From assembly GCA_025345505.1 (NCBI GenBank), contig JANVCC010000130.1:5047366-5111365 (forward strand): 64,000 nucleotides of DNA, read 5' to 3'. The DNA comes from Todiramphus chloris collaris (Eukaryota > Chordata > Aves > Coraciiformes > Alcedinidae). Both the position numbers and the translations under genes were made by a program. Shown here piece after piece: positions 25,119-37,900 of the stretch. Under the pieces are notes generated by a model that was not told where the DNA came from, did no database searches, and saw only the letters and a program-made list of their open reading frames with translations. Within the stretch, counting starts at the first letter, position 1, and every line of letters starts with the position of its first letter.

Positions 25119-25292
25119 GCGCCGGGGACCAGCAGCTGGGGAAATGTTCCCGCCGGCTGGGAAACACGCCTTCCAGCGAAGCCTGTCTGGAGACAGTGCC
25201 ATATGCAGCACATCGCTGTGGCTTCCCTCCAGCTCGGGGCCGCCACGCAGCTGGTGTAGCCTGCAGCAGGAGGGATCCTGAACCGCAGACGG
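25119..25292. promoter_or_regulatory. Short CpG-dense patch, possible promoter or exon
   Basis: I count 12 CpG dinucleotides in about 174 bases, in a locally GC-rich stretch set in AT-rich, CpG-poor DNA. By hand this gives an observed-to-expected ratio of roughly 0.7, above what is usual for methylated vertebrate intron DNA. The patch is shorter than the standard 200-bp CpG-island threshold. Overlapping open frames on both strands (up to 143 codons on the - strand, 24993-25424) reflect the lack of AT-rich stop codons and show no domain. No TATA box is evident. It could be a weak promoter, an unannotated exon, or a GC-rich repeat fragment. Confidence 0.35.
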
Positions 25293-28200
25293 AAGTGGGA
25301 GACAGGGTCTGAGAGCATCAGTCTTGCCCTGACAGCCTTTGACTAGACAGGTCTGGTTACAGCAGCTGAAGATCTGATCTGCAGCACACAATTCCAGCAT
25401 GAACAATATAAAAATGGAAAGCATCCTGTGCTAGGGGAACATCCGTTTAGGCGGCGAAAACCCCTTGGAGTGCATCATTCTGGGTGAATCAGCACAGCTG
25501 AAATGATTGTTCAGCTGCCCAAGTGGCTGATTTAATTCCTTCCCAGCTTAACCGGGTGCCATCACTAATATTTATTAGCCACAGTGCTGCACAATTCCAG
25601 GAGGTGCGGCTGTTGAGAAGTACTTGGTGCCCCAGTGCTGTTACTCAGCTTCACACTGCATAAATTACAAGGTGTGCACTGACTAGGAGATAAGCAGGTC
25701 CTCTGTTACACCTTGCTGTTCTGAATTATCATTCCTCACTGTATTTCCACATTGGTACTCAGCACTGAATAAGACAGAGACTCTTTACTGGTATAAATTG
25801 ACATCACCCTGTCAAAGTTAGTGATGCAATGTGGATTTGCGCTTGTTAAGCAGCCAGCTCATTTTCAAAACTCTCTGGATGAAAACTGTTGGATGTCAGG
25901 AACCTGCAGGCCTGATATTTGCTGTAGTCAAGCTGAGGGCATTAGTTGGGTTTTCCTTAGCCCTTGCTATGCTCCTTCAGTTGGGAAGAAAAAACCTTGT
26001 TCTTTGGATGCCTCATTTGATGAAGCACAATCATGATCACTCGACATAAGATGGGTATGAAGAGCTTTATCAGTCTTATGAAAAGGGTTCCATAGAAAGA
26101 AAAGACTCAGTCCCCACAGCCTTGAGACAAGTTCTGGAGGGCTCTTGCATCTGCAGTTCTCCTGAGGCTATGCTGTCCCAGGTCTGCCCAGACAGAGCCA
26201 AAAATCACAGTTCAATTTTTTTCTCTGTCCAAGCAAGGAACTGGTTCCCAAATCGATTTCCCTTCTGTTACAACACAAACATTGTGCCAGGCCCACATGT
26301 AAATCAGCTGGCCAATATTGCTTTTTTTAAATGCATATCAAAAATTTATCAGCAAATGAAACCAGAAATATGCTCATAGCAAACACTTTGGAAAAACTTC
26401 TCTTTTGTGATACAAGACAAAGCACCTGAGGACTTCAGGGTATCTCCTTTGACTAAGAATCATAGTTTTCAGTTTATTTCTGAGAAAAAAGAAATGTTAA
26501 ACCACTTCCATATACTGTAGACACTGCAGATGTATTGAAATGTTACAGGAACTCCAATTCTCTGTCAAAGCTGAAAGTTATGAAGCACAATGTTGATACA
26601 CTCCACCTGGATAAACCTTAAAAAGAAATCTTCTGTGCCATTGCTTTCTGACACATACCTAAGCAGTAGACATTTATGAGCATGGATATAGAACTTAGAT
26701 GTAAGCCAGGATTTAAGGAAGGCATGAATCTAGTCTGGCTCTGAACTTTGCCATAAATCCCCACACCCCAAAAGAGACAAATGCCTACCAAATTTTGAAA
26801 AAAAATTTTTTTTTCCTCTGGCTTAATCTCACAGCTTTGCTTAGAGCACACTATAAGCTGTTCCTCATCTTTTCCAAAAACAGCAGTTTCAAATTCTTTA
26901 ATCAATTAATTCCAATTATCAGACAGTTTATTGGTGAGCCGAGACATAGAAGACATGGAAATCTGCTGCTCTTGAAGGCCCTGGGTTTTGATTTAAAGAC
27001 ACCACAAATGGTTGTTCATACAACACCCCACCTACCAGTGTTTGAGTATTCGCACCAGTATCAAGAATAACCTGATGCCCAGATAATATCTGGAAATTCA
27101 GTCAACTACAGCTTGAATAAATTTTGAAATCAGAACCATAATCTTGCTGAAAGTATTTTACAAATGTCTCTTTGCTCCATGGAACCAGACTGGTTCCTTC
27201 TTATGCCCTATGAAACTGCAGTCACAGCACTCAGACAAGAGCCCTGTTTTCATATCTCCTACTTGTTCCTAACCACCAAGCTGAGCATCAAGTATTCTCT
27301 TACAAAGACCCTAGAAATCCAGGGTAAGCAATTTGATGGGAAAATACTGATATTCGAAAACATATGTTGCTTTTATAGCCTTGCTACCAGGATAGACTAA
27401 AACCTCAAGACCTAAACATTTCCAAATTCTCCAGAAGAGACAGAAAAGGGAACAATACATTTTTTTTAACAGCCAGAGGATGAGCAAGGAATCAGTGAAT
27501 GAAAGAGGACTTTTTCTTTGTGTACCCCACAGAAACATCACTAGGCACAAAGCAACATGATTTAGTTGCTGGTCTATGAATGCACATTGCACAGCAGACC
27601 CACCAACCACACTAAGAGACAATCTCTTCTGCTCCTGTCCCTTCCCTCCTAAGAAAAGAGTGAGCTGTGACTTGAGTGACATCCTTTGGCACAAATGTGC
27701 ATCATTCAACTGCCCCTAATCTCTATGTCCTCTTTCAGGCAGAACTCAGTTCTTGGCAGTTTTATCTGAGTTATTGTTAAACAAATGCTAAGTAGAAATG
27801 GAATAAAAATACCACATTGACAGCTCATAACAATAAGCTTCTGAGCCTTGGCAGACAATAAAATTCAAATTAATGGAAAATGATAAAGCCCACAGGACAG
27901 TCATCTATTAAATTGACACACCACATTACGAAATATAGTTTGCCTAATCTATACTGCCTAACGTGGCTTGAGGAATGTGACCTTTCAGTCTAAGCGACAG
28001 ATACCCAGGTCCTCATACCACCTTCCTCCTAGCACTTTGCTCTGCCATTCCTGAGTGCAGCATGCTGAAGATGAATACTTGCTTGAATCACTACCTCAAG
28101 GTCAGCACCTTAAGCCTGGAAATGGAATAAAGATTATCACAGTGTTTATTCTCATCTCATGGTAAGCATCTTATCTTACAAAAGTTTTTGCATCACTGCT

Positions 28201-29293
28201 CAGCATGGCAGGGCAGGATGTAACAAGTAACTCTTACAACAGTCTAAATGTGTTACTGTCACACCATTAACTTGTTGTGCTATTATGACATATTTCCAAA
28301 AGAAAAACTGATTGGTTACAAAGCACAAAACCAACAGAAGATACTTGCTATTAAATCACTGAAGAGAGACAGGAATTGCTCTCAGAACTGTATTTTCAAA
28401 GAGAGTTCCTGCAAAGAAATAACTTTAAAACTAAACTTTATTAAATTTAGTATTTGAATACTTTTCCCCTTGGTAAAGACCTTTTATCCATTAATACTGG
28501 AAAATAGCCCTTTGTGGGATTCATTCCAAATCAAATTTAGGAGAAGCAGGATAGTGTGTTCACAGACACATATGTGCAATTAAACGAGTACATGCTCTCA
28601 TAACAAAGAGCCAACTCAATTACCTCCCAAGTATAAAGCTTACCGAGACGCAGATGTGATCTTTATTCCAGAAGGTTTACCGAGCAAACATGGGAGAAAG
28701 AATGTGGAAGAAATTTATGTGAAAGCAAATACTTCATACCTTATAAAATCCCCATTGGCTGATTACAAAGATCTCTTGGAAATGCCAATTAGTCAGGTGT
28801 CTCTTTGTCCTTTTTAATTCTCCTACCCTTATTAAATCAATATCTCAGACAACTTAATGGCTCCCCAAAGTCTAGGTCAAACAGAGAGGCAAGAGGAGGT
28901 GGAATGAAAAGCTGTGCTTAATTTTGTGCCATGATCTAACTGTGGGTGAGGTGAGAAGGAATAATTTAGCTTGATTAAATAACTAAATATACAGTGCCTT
29001 GAAAGGAAAATTGGCCTTCACTCACAGAACTATCAAGAAAATCCCTGACCAAAACCCATTACCACTGCTGGTTGCAAAGATGTGACAAATTCTTTGCAGA
29101 GGCACTTCATTTCCTTCTGCCCTGCACATAGAGACTTTTATCTCCTCTCGGACTGCACCTCCTGAAGAAGAACCTCAAGATTGAGTGACAGCCCTAACTG
29201 CACCCAAAGCACCCTCCACCTTCACGGGCAAAAAAAAACCCCACTGCTGCCCACAATTTGCTGTTTACCTCAGCCCTTTCCAGTAGGTGGAAA
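25293..29293. other. Non-coding unique DNA, no gene seen
   Basis: No recognisable gene. A palindromic A8-T9 run lies at 26798-26814. Block 28640-28960 is unique AT-rich sequence with clustered transcription-factor-like motifs, noted in the findings. Open frames up to 132 codons (27311-27709, - strand) show no domain. Confidence 0.6.
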
Positions 29294-29329
29294 AGGAAAG
29301 TTTAGAAGGACAGGAAAGTTTAGAAGGAC
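29294..29329. repeat. 18-bp perfect tandem duplication
   Basis: AGGAAAGTTTAGAAGGAC occurs twice with no gap and no difference, at 29294-29311 and 29312-29329. Identity suggests a recent event. Confidence 0.95.
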
Positions 29330-31882
29330 AGAGCCTGGACTGAAATAAGCTGATACAGTGCCACTGACCATGAGAGAGATACTACCTGTTTGCTTTAGCC
29401 AGAGACCTGTGTATTACAAGCCACTTCTCCCTTTCATAATGATGGTGTTGGGTCCAGCTAAGAACTGAACTATCTATTGAATGTGCTATGTTCATCCTGC
29501 TTGATTAGATAGGACTTTAGAGCAACAAATCTCTTAAATTAAACACTTCAGTTTGGTATCTAAAGAGGGGATGAGATGAGTTTCAACCTAATCATACTAA
29601 ATCCTTGCTTCTCATCCCCTCAAGACTGCTTACATTCTTGCTAAGAAAGCAGATCTTCCCTGATTCAAAGATCAGATTCTTACTGAAGACTGTTTAAAAG
29701 AAAAGAGTGTACATATGTAAAAATAAGACAGTGAATTTCTGGGAACTTAGATTAGATTTATCTGTTTCTCAGTGATATCCATGTGATGTGGAAATGTTTC
29801 GAGGTGCCAGGGAGAAGAAGCGGAAGTATGCTAATTAATGAACTTTTATCTCAACACTTACTATTGACTAAAAGCAGAGAGGGAAAGCAGAGGTTCTATG
29901 GTGGTAAAAGGGCAGAGAATAGGATAGAGAGAGGCAAAAAATGAACAAAACCTTTCACAGGATTTTGGAGATCAGCCAATAGCAGAGCCAGAGCACAGAC
30001 ACAGGCAAGATACATGGAAAATAACCAAGGTAGGACAGGAGTAGGAATTATGACTGAACATGCCTGGATGACATGAGGAACAGCACCACTAGACACAAGA
30101 GTTATATCAGGGCTGTGATCAAAGTGGGCAACCTTTCCCATTTTGAGAATGTCATTCTCATAATGTTCCTGTAGTGCGTATGAATAGAGTCGCCTTCAGT
30201 CTGAAAAATAATAAAATAAGATCCAAAGTGATCCAGGAAGGGCTAACTAAACATATAGAGTGCAATCTACACCAAACAGCATCAGGTTTTCAAGGAAGCC
30301 GTTGTAGAGCCTTCACTGTGTTGGCTTGTTTGCCTACTGGAAAGAAAAATCATAAGTATTCATCAATAGTTTCATTTTCAAGTGATCTGAAACAGGTCTT
30401 CCTTCTCCCTGGCTGCTTCTCTTTCCAAATAAAATGGACTTTACTGGGTCGACTACAATGGCTTGTTCAGCAATGGTTTGGATGGCTAAATTCTTAAATT
30501 ATTGAAGTGAAAAATAAAAATTAACACTGAAAGTGAAATCAAAACATGCAAATATTTCAGTTAGAGAATGATAACATGAATGCAACTGTTTGAATGACTA
30601 AAAATTGGTTTCATAGATCTATATGTTTATCAAATCAGAGTACCTTGCAATGCAAAACTCAGTTTTTCACTAAATACATTAAAAAAAAAATTGGGGAATT
30701 TCTACCATGTTTGAGGAAGCAAATACATTTTGTACAAAAGAAACCAACCAAAAAACCCTCTTGCTGCCATTTTCATCTGCATGGCTTTAGTCTGACCATG
30801 TTCTCAGAAAAGTGATGTAGCAAATAAACTTGATCAATAGTTTTCAATCTATATTGATGGACGTGGCCAGTTCATTTTTAATGAGATTCTGTGACCTCTG
30901 GCACTAGATTTGGTCTGTACCTCTCCTAATATTTCACATGCTGATGACATGGACCAAGCAAGGTAACACAGACCTCTTCTCTCACTGAGAAACCATTAAA
31001 AGGGTTTGTATTCCTCATTTGGCCAGACCAATTAATATTTAAGGCCTCATGAGTGAACAACTGTTACTTCTTGTCTAATATGTTTGGCTGTCAGATCTTT
31101 AATGCATGTAGCATAATGAAAATGATAGTAATGTCAATGCCTAGGGAGTTTCAGCTGCCAAAATAAAACCCTACACCTGCACAATCCTAAGAAAGAGAAG
31201 CGGCACACCTTGAAGGGATCCATCTCCGTGGCAGAGTTTCCTGGACCAGGGCCATTGCTTATTTTATACCCACGGACTGAAAATTCCTGAATTCTTCTGC
31301 TTTGCCTTCTACGAGTTGCAGCAGTGGATGAGTCATTTTACCTCATACCTAACATGTCATTTCCCGTCATCTATTGAGTACGCAACCACAAGAAGATGAA
31401 GCAAAAACACAGCTATTTCTTATCTCAGAACTGTGTTTATTTTGAGCTAATCACTCATGCTGACATCTGTTTGGCCCTAATCCTGATTTTGTTAATAAGC
31501 CGTTTGTGTAATTCTGTTCTATGCAAGACCATGCCTTACTGCATCCCTGAAGACTGATGAATGCATTTTAGAAGTCAGTAATGCTTTAGGAGAAGCCCAC
31601 CTTGGAACTCCAGTCATTTTCCAATAAATGTTGCCCATGAATGAGCTCATGAACCACCAGCATGAAGACCAACTTTATCTCTGGGGTCAAAGTCATCCAG
31701 TGGGCAAGTTTCCAAACAGGGAAACAAAGCAACCTCCTTCCTCCCCAAGATCTTCCTCCCAATCTCTGTTGCTGCTTAAAAAAAATGGTCCACTCTTTGA
31801 TGTGAACCCTTGGAAATACTGTGGTTATTGAATTATTCTGCTTCTTGTCTCCTGATAATTCTCCTAGATCCTTGCTACAACA
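29330..31882. other. Non-coding unique DNA, no gene seen
   Basis: Open frames up to about 107 codons with no domain. The block 30990-31150 is unique and AT-rich with several homeodomain- and POU-like words, noted in the findings. No RNA gene or repeat boundary recognised. Confidence 0.6.
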
Positions 31883-32370
31883 TTGATTCATATTTCTGAA
31901 GGCTAGAGCAGACCAGACTGATCATCTGGTCTGGCCTCTTGCATAACACACACCACAGCATTTCAATCTCTGATCTCTGAATCAAGCCCTGTGCCTCGTG
32001 GGAGTTCCAGGGTATCTTGATTTTGTCTCCAAGTGCTGGAGAATTTACCACATCCCTGGTTAGCCATTCCAGACATATGTTGTCTTCATGGTTAAGACAT
32101 TTGAGTTTCATTTCCAATTTGGATTTTTTTTTTTGGTTTTTCACTTTCCAAGCATTATGTCCTGCTGTGCTCAAGGCACAACAAGAACTCTTTGGTAACG
32201 TATCCTTCACCTCATGCAAAGACTTCAGGCTGAGACCCTGGGGGGGGCCTTTCTGTCTCCTGCTCAGATAAACCCACCACCTGGAGCTTCTCACATCTCT
32301 GGCTGTCAGGAGTGGATTTAACTCCAAGCTTTCTCTGGTTAATTCCTTTCTGACATTTTGTCGCCACTTC
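31883..32370 (-). mobile_element. Ancient CR1 LINE fragment (L3-like), 3' part, inverted
   Basis: Read on the - strand this is the 3' end of an old CR1. On the + strand it begins with GATTCATA, the reverse complement of the terminal CR1/L3 repeat. Next come CAGACTGATCATCTGGTCTGGCC and CTTGCATAACACACACCACAG, then GTGCTGGAGAATTTACCACATCCC, all characteristic of the inverted L3-type 3' UTR and the end of the reverse-transcriptase frame. The far end (32270-32370) matches less well. The 198-codon open frame over this interval on the - strand is a by-product and not the LINE reading frame. The element is 5'-truncated and heavily diverged. Confidence 0.87.
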
Positions 32371-34674
32371 CCAGAACACACTACTTCCTCACCCGGTCTG
32401 CAGTGTTTATTCCTTGTTCCACTCATTCTGCCTCTTAAAAAGCATGGTTTTTGCACTGCTGGTTGCGTCACTCTGTGTATGCCTTTGGTTATTTACTTCC
32501 ACAGGAAATGCCACATCACCTGGAAACTTTGCATTTTCCCTGTTACAAAATGAAGCTTACGGTAATGAATTTATGACTTCTGTCAACTTCCTTACGTTCT
32601 TGAGAGGCTCCATCTGCAAAATGGAGACCAAAGACAAACTTCTCAAAAAGCCCATATTAACTGGCTCCACAGGCTGCCACAGTCATTAGGATGTGACTAT
32701 CACAGGCATGTTTCACAGAGGAGGCATGGGAATGGCTGTGCCAAAGCTGTAGCATTTAAAGAGTTCAGCAGCGACTGTATTCACATCCAGACATTTACTT
32801 TTCTTTTGTCCTGCAGTGTTGCATAACCTGAATTTGTTTGAAGCCAGATGCCTACTTTCCAGAAACTCCCAGGACTTTAGCAATGCTGAGGTCTTTATTC
32901 CTCAACTCATTTGGCCAAAATTAGCCAACCACTTCAAAAGTTTCTGAAGGGAGGAGGAATGACTTGCAGGCAGATAGACACTTGTGCAGATGGACAATCC
33001 CAGGCTAAAAAGTGGGGGAGATGAATTACTTGTGTTGTGGGTGTTTGCTCTCAATCACTTTACCGATCTTTTCTCCTCCGTGTTATAATCTCTGCTATGC
33101 AGTTGCTGGCTGCTCACCCTTGATACACACTGAGACAAATCTTAACGAGTATTTTTAGCCTTCTGGCAGTCATTTGCCTAGGAAGATTTCTCTCCTACCC
33201 ATCTTCCTGGTAAATTCACATTATAGTAGCCACTGAGAAGATATTTAAAATGTCACTACTGAGTGTACCCAGGCTCCATCTGCTGCTCTCAGCAAGTCCC
33301 AGGAAAGTACTGACAGGCTTAATTTACTCTGAAACACCACCGAAATCTAGGAGATTCATCTGAAGCAGCCCATGTGCTATGAATCTGCAAACCCAGGAAC
33401 CATGCCAAAGAGCCTTATTCAGGACCACACTATACTAAGCACAGCGCTGGACTCCCTGTGGCATGCTGATGCCAAAACCAGTGAAGGAAGGCCCAGGATG
33501 CCACTGAGGGGAGCCCATCCGGTGAGAAGGGAACAGCTATGTCAGCTTGGGCAGAGCTTCACCTCGACTTGCCTACTCCCAGGTGTCTGTCTGGCCAACA
33601 TGAATTTCCAGGATGTGGGTCTGGCCAAGCATCTCATGGGCACACTGGTTTGGGCTGGGATTATGTCATCTCTCTTTCTCCCTCTTTTCTTCCCATTGCA
33701 GAGATGCTCTGGTAACACCAGGGTAGCAAGGACAGACCTTGCAGCAGGAGGCAGAGAAACAACTTCCATTAGGTGCCAGGTCTGCTGCATAGGGATCATT
33801 AGAGCAGTTAAAACACCAGGAGCACAAATCAGGCTGCACGCCCAGAGTATCGTACAAAGCCTCCTCTATCAGACCAGTGTAAATTTGCTGCTCTCATGGG
33901 AAAAATCAAAAGACCCAGGGCAGCAGACAGTCTGTTAGCAAGTTACAGAAATAGTGAGTGGCTGATGTCTAGACTCAGGAAAGGAAATTCCTGTCCGTGT
34001 TTTGAAGAGCCACACAAGTATACATGCAAATAAAAAACAGGAAGGCATGCACTGCTGTAGTCTTTGATAGTGGCCCAGGGGGAATGGTATAATTTGGTAG
34101 AAGCAGCAAACAAGGCATCCACTTAGATGTAACCCATCAGGCCTACTAAGGAAGGTGCTTTGACAGACAAATCTCAGAGAAAATGGATCTGGCACAGCAG
34201 CACCGAACTGCCTCCACAAGAAATGTAGGGGACAAAGCCCTGCGAAGGACCCCAGACACGTCAAACACCTCAGGATCTCTTAATGGGAGTCTGGAGGGTT
34301 GCAAGTTGTCATATCTGCTGAGACAGATGCATATTTGGACGTGTTACAGCTCCTATCTTTTTGTCTGGGAGCCCATCCGTGTTCAGATACATTAATCTCT
34401 CTTTGAGAAGGGAACTGGGTGACATGTGCATACTCCCAAGACCCTACAAAGTTCCTGGCCAAGGTATATTTATCCCATTATAAAAGATCTGTAGAAGTGC
34501 CAGTTTTGGTGAGCACTATGTAATGAAGTTCCAACCACAGACTCTTATTTTCCACCACGCTGAGGACCACAATCTCACTTCTAAATAAATAAGAAGGGTC
34601 AAGGAATTGCAAATCATAATGACTTATTTAATTAACAGCAATACAAGATGGCATTTTTTTCTTGTGATTTTTGT
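32371..34674. other. Non-coding unique DNA, no gene seen
   Basis: The longest open frame is 188 codons (33372-33938, + strand). It shows no recognisable domain, contains a chance hydrophobic run, and overlaps open frames of 63 and 85 codons on the - strand, so I do not call it a gene. No repeat family recognised. Confidence 0.55.
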
Positions 34675-34755
34675 TTTGGTTTGTTGTTTGCTTGGGTTTT
34701 TTTGTTTGTTTGTTTGATTGATTGGTTGATTTGTTTTTGGTTTTGTTTTGTTCCT
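34675..34755. repeat. GTTT-rich low-complexity tract
   Basis: A T/G-only-like stretch built from GTTT, GTTTT and GATT units, including GTTTGTTTGTTTG. It is a decayed microsatellite. Confidence 0.85.
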
Positions 34756-34916
34756 TTAAGATTTTGCTATGAGACTGAAGGGCACCCTGCTCCATTTAGC
34801 AAAGACCAGAACAGATTCACAAAGAGTTGCCAGGCCTCAGACATTATGTGATCTGAATGCAATTTCTCCACCCAGTCAACAAACACTCTATTTTTATTAA
34901 TTTCATAAGAGGCTAG

Positions 34917-34953
34917 TAGGGAGGGAGGGAGGGAAGGAGGGAGCAGGGAGGGG
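34917..34953 (+). repeat. Purine tract with G-quadruplex motif
   Basis: GGG runs at 34919-34921, 34923-34925, 34927-34929 and 34931-34933 are separated by single A residues, followed by further AGG and GGG groups to 34953. Four G3 runs with one-base loops are the classic strong G-quadruplex arrangement on the + strand. Confidence 0.9.
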
Positions 34954-37900
34954 AGCAACTGCCCTTTGACCAAGCAGAATGCCAGGGCTTGGTGAATTGT
35001 TACTAGTACAATGTCCTAAAACTAAATCTGAGCCATGCCCTTTCATTTCACATCAAACCTAGCCTTAGGACTGGAAAACAAGATTTCTGTTCCACTGAGC
35101 TGGCACAACAGCATTAGACAACTTAAGGCAGGAAGTGAAGAAGAAATTACCAATGAGATGTCAGGGGAATATAAAGTAAAGCATCCTTCTTTTACAAAAG
35201 AGAGCTGGGACAATAACTCTGCCCCAGCACATCTCTAGGCTGTCTGCTGGCACACGCCAGCCAGGGACAACCCTTCTGGCAGTCCAGACCACCATGACAG
35301 CCCCCTCCCACAAATAAGCTCCTTGGGCAAGTAGGAGAGGGCAGCTGTGAGCACAAGAGCACAGACTGCTGCTCACTAGGGCCCTAGTTGCACAAAGTAT
35401 GACAAGCGCTCTCAGTGGCACCACATCAGTGACTACAGCTCTTGGGAGGAACAGGAAGGGTCTGAGTGGATCCTAAGGGAAAAAAAAAAAGGTTAGGAGA
35501 AAGAGACTGCCACCCCCCCACCCTCATGACAATTCATACTCTCCACCTCATGTTTCTTCACTGGACCCAAGGAGGAGTGTCTGAGCAGACCAGAGGCTAC
35601 TTACCTTGGAACATTGAGCTCTGTGCATTCAAGCAGCCTTGCTATAAACATTTCTCTTGTGTCTAGTGGTGTCTCACCCTCTTCCCAGCTCCACAGCAGA
35701 GTCTCACTGCAAAGTTTTGACAGAGACCAGGAATCAATTCTTGCTCCTTAAACCACCCTTCTTGGCCAAAGAACTACATATCACAGCTCTCCTTTCTTAC
35801 CTTTCCCTCAGATAACTGCCTTCTAGGTCTACATTTGAAAATTTTCCAAGGATCAGCAGTGTTTCTGCCTTACCAAAAGAGACTGTGTAGAAGATAAGCG
35901 TGCACTTCATCCAGCTATATACACGGTAATGCATATTGTACTTATGTCAGCCTATCCCACCATATGCCTCTCACATAAAGAGGCTTTTTGCCTGAACACA
36001 AAAATGCTTTTGTTCAAGCAAGTCTTTTGATTCAGAGTGTGGGTCGCTGAGTGAAACATCATTGCCTACACTATGCAGGAGATGAGGCTAATAGATCTAA
36101 CTGTCCCTTTTCACCTTAAATTTGCTAGGTCATGCACCTCTGGTTACATCTCTATGGGATAAAGGAGATTTCAAGTAGCTCAGCTACTGAAAACTTCATT
36201 AACATTTCTCCTGGTAAAAACAGCATAGCATTATGCGTGCTTGACACAGAAGGTAATCTACTTTCTGTAAATGACAGTTGATATAGGACAATGTTCCTCT
36301 TTTGTCTGGTCCCTCAAGCTTTCTCTCAGGGAAATTCCTCTCTGAAAGCTTAATGCCAGGGTTGCACTCTTCACTGATGAAGGGTTACACAAAATGGATT
36401 TCAAAATACCATATACCATAAACCACCTCCTGGAACGTATTCCTAGGAACAGACGGCTTACACTGCTTGCCAAAACTTTTGTCCAGCACGGAGAGTGTTC
36501 AGCAGGCACTAAAACTTAATGGGTGATCTTTTTGTTCCTGCACCCAAGCAACTTTCTATGAAGTTCTACACTGAACAGCTTCCTTCTCTATTGTGAGACA
36601 GATGAGGTCACCAGAATTACAGTAAATACCAAGCCCAGAAAAAATGAATTTCATGTTGGCCCATTGTGGTTTTTCACTTGTTAATAGGTGACAGTGTCTA
36701 TTGAATAATTTCAAGACTCTGCAGACACAGACTAATCAAAAGCTTATAAAAATCTGTCATAAGCTTCTCACTGATGCCTTTGGGCTCCATCACACCCTAT
36801 TTAATTACACGCTGTTTGGGAGATTCAAAGCCAGCTAGTAAGGAGAAATTGAGAATGCACCTGGATAAAGAGACACACAATCTGTTTATTTTCTTCCTTC
36901 TGTCCTTGCATCATGTTCATTTGTTAATGGGTAAAATATTTCTGCAGTCCCTTAAATTCCACATTCTATGTTTTTTAACTTTTTTAAACTATATGGTGCA
37001 GCCAGGTGGTGAACCAATAACATTTTTCACCTCAGTTGACACAATTAAACACTATGATTTTCAACCACCAAGAGAAGTTGGCTGGTTGAGTAAGGGCAGT
37101 TTGACAACTGAGATATTTATGTACAGCCAAAATGAGATAGTGCCCTATATTTTAAACATTTCAACTCAGAGGAGAAAAATGTAAAATTGGTTCCTAGATA
37201 ATAATGCCTAATCTTTGTTTTTATGGCACATTGCTGTGCAATTAAGGTTGGCTCATGAAAGCTGTGCGTGAGCACACTCAAATTGCTGAATAGTCTCATA
37301 GATGGCAGGAAGGAAAATAAATATTCCACTGTTTATACTTTCTGAAGTAAAATCTTCGAGATAAACAGTGTGTCAGGATGACAGGTGTGACTCCTTTAGC
37401 CTTCACCTAATGAATTTTTCATTCACAGCTGAGGCCGATAGCTTGAAACTGTTGATGGAAAAAATCCACTGTTCGGATTTTGATGGCAATATGAATGTCT
37501 GGGTCTTAGAAGGATCTGGCTTCTGTGCAAAGAATTATGGACACTCTGTTGTGCAGGCATGGGGGAAGGACCGCTCTGCAACCACACTGCATCAGGCTAG
37601 TGTTTTGCTTGAGGTATGGCCATGTAAAGTATGTCATATTCTAGGGAGGTGATGAGATTCATCTCCTTCATGATACTTTGAAAGCAGAAAGGTATTTCAG
37701 AGGCTTCTTATGAGTACTTAATTCTTCATAAAAACCCCAAAGTCATACACTACCACACTATTCTTGATTTTGTCAAGTCCCTCACTTGCCAAATTTGCCC
37801 AGTTCTTTGTGGAAGTTCTTCTTGTAAGTGAACAGGAGGAGCATTAATAGCATCTTCCTCTGGCTGGTTGTGCTTGGTTTGTCCATGGTTTCCACTTAGG

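Noticed and set aside
24993-25424. 143-codon open frame on the - strand over the CpG patch
   Set aside because: Several frames are open at once here because GC-rich DNA has few stop codons. No domain seen.
31875-32471. 198-codon open frame on the - strand
   Set aside because: It lies over the old CR1 3' region and its translation has no reverse-transcriptase or other domain, so it is a chance frame within a repeat relic.
33372-33938. 188-codon open frame on the + strand
   Set aside because: No recognisable domain, overlapping open frames on the other strand, and no promoter or splice context that I can support. A protein search would settle it.
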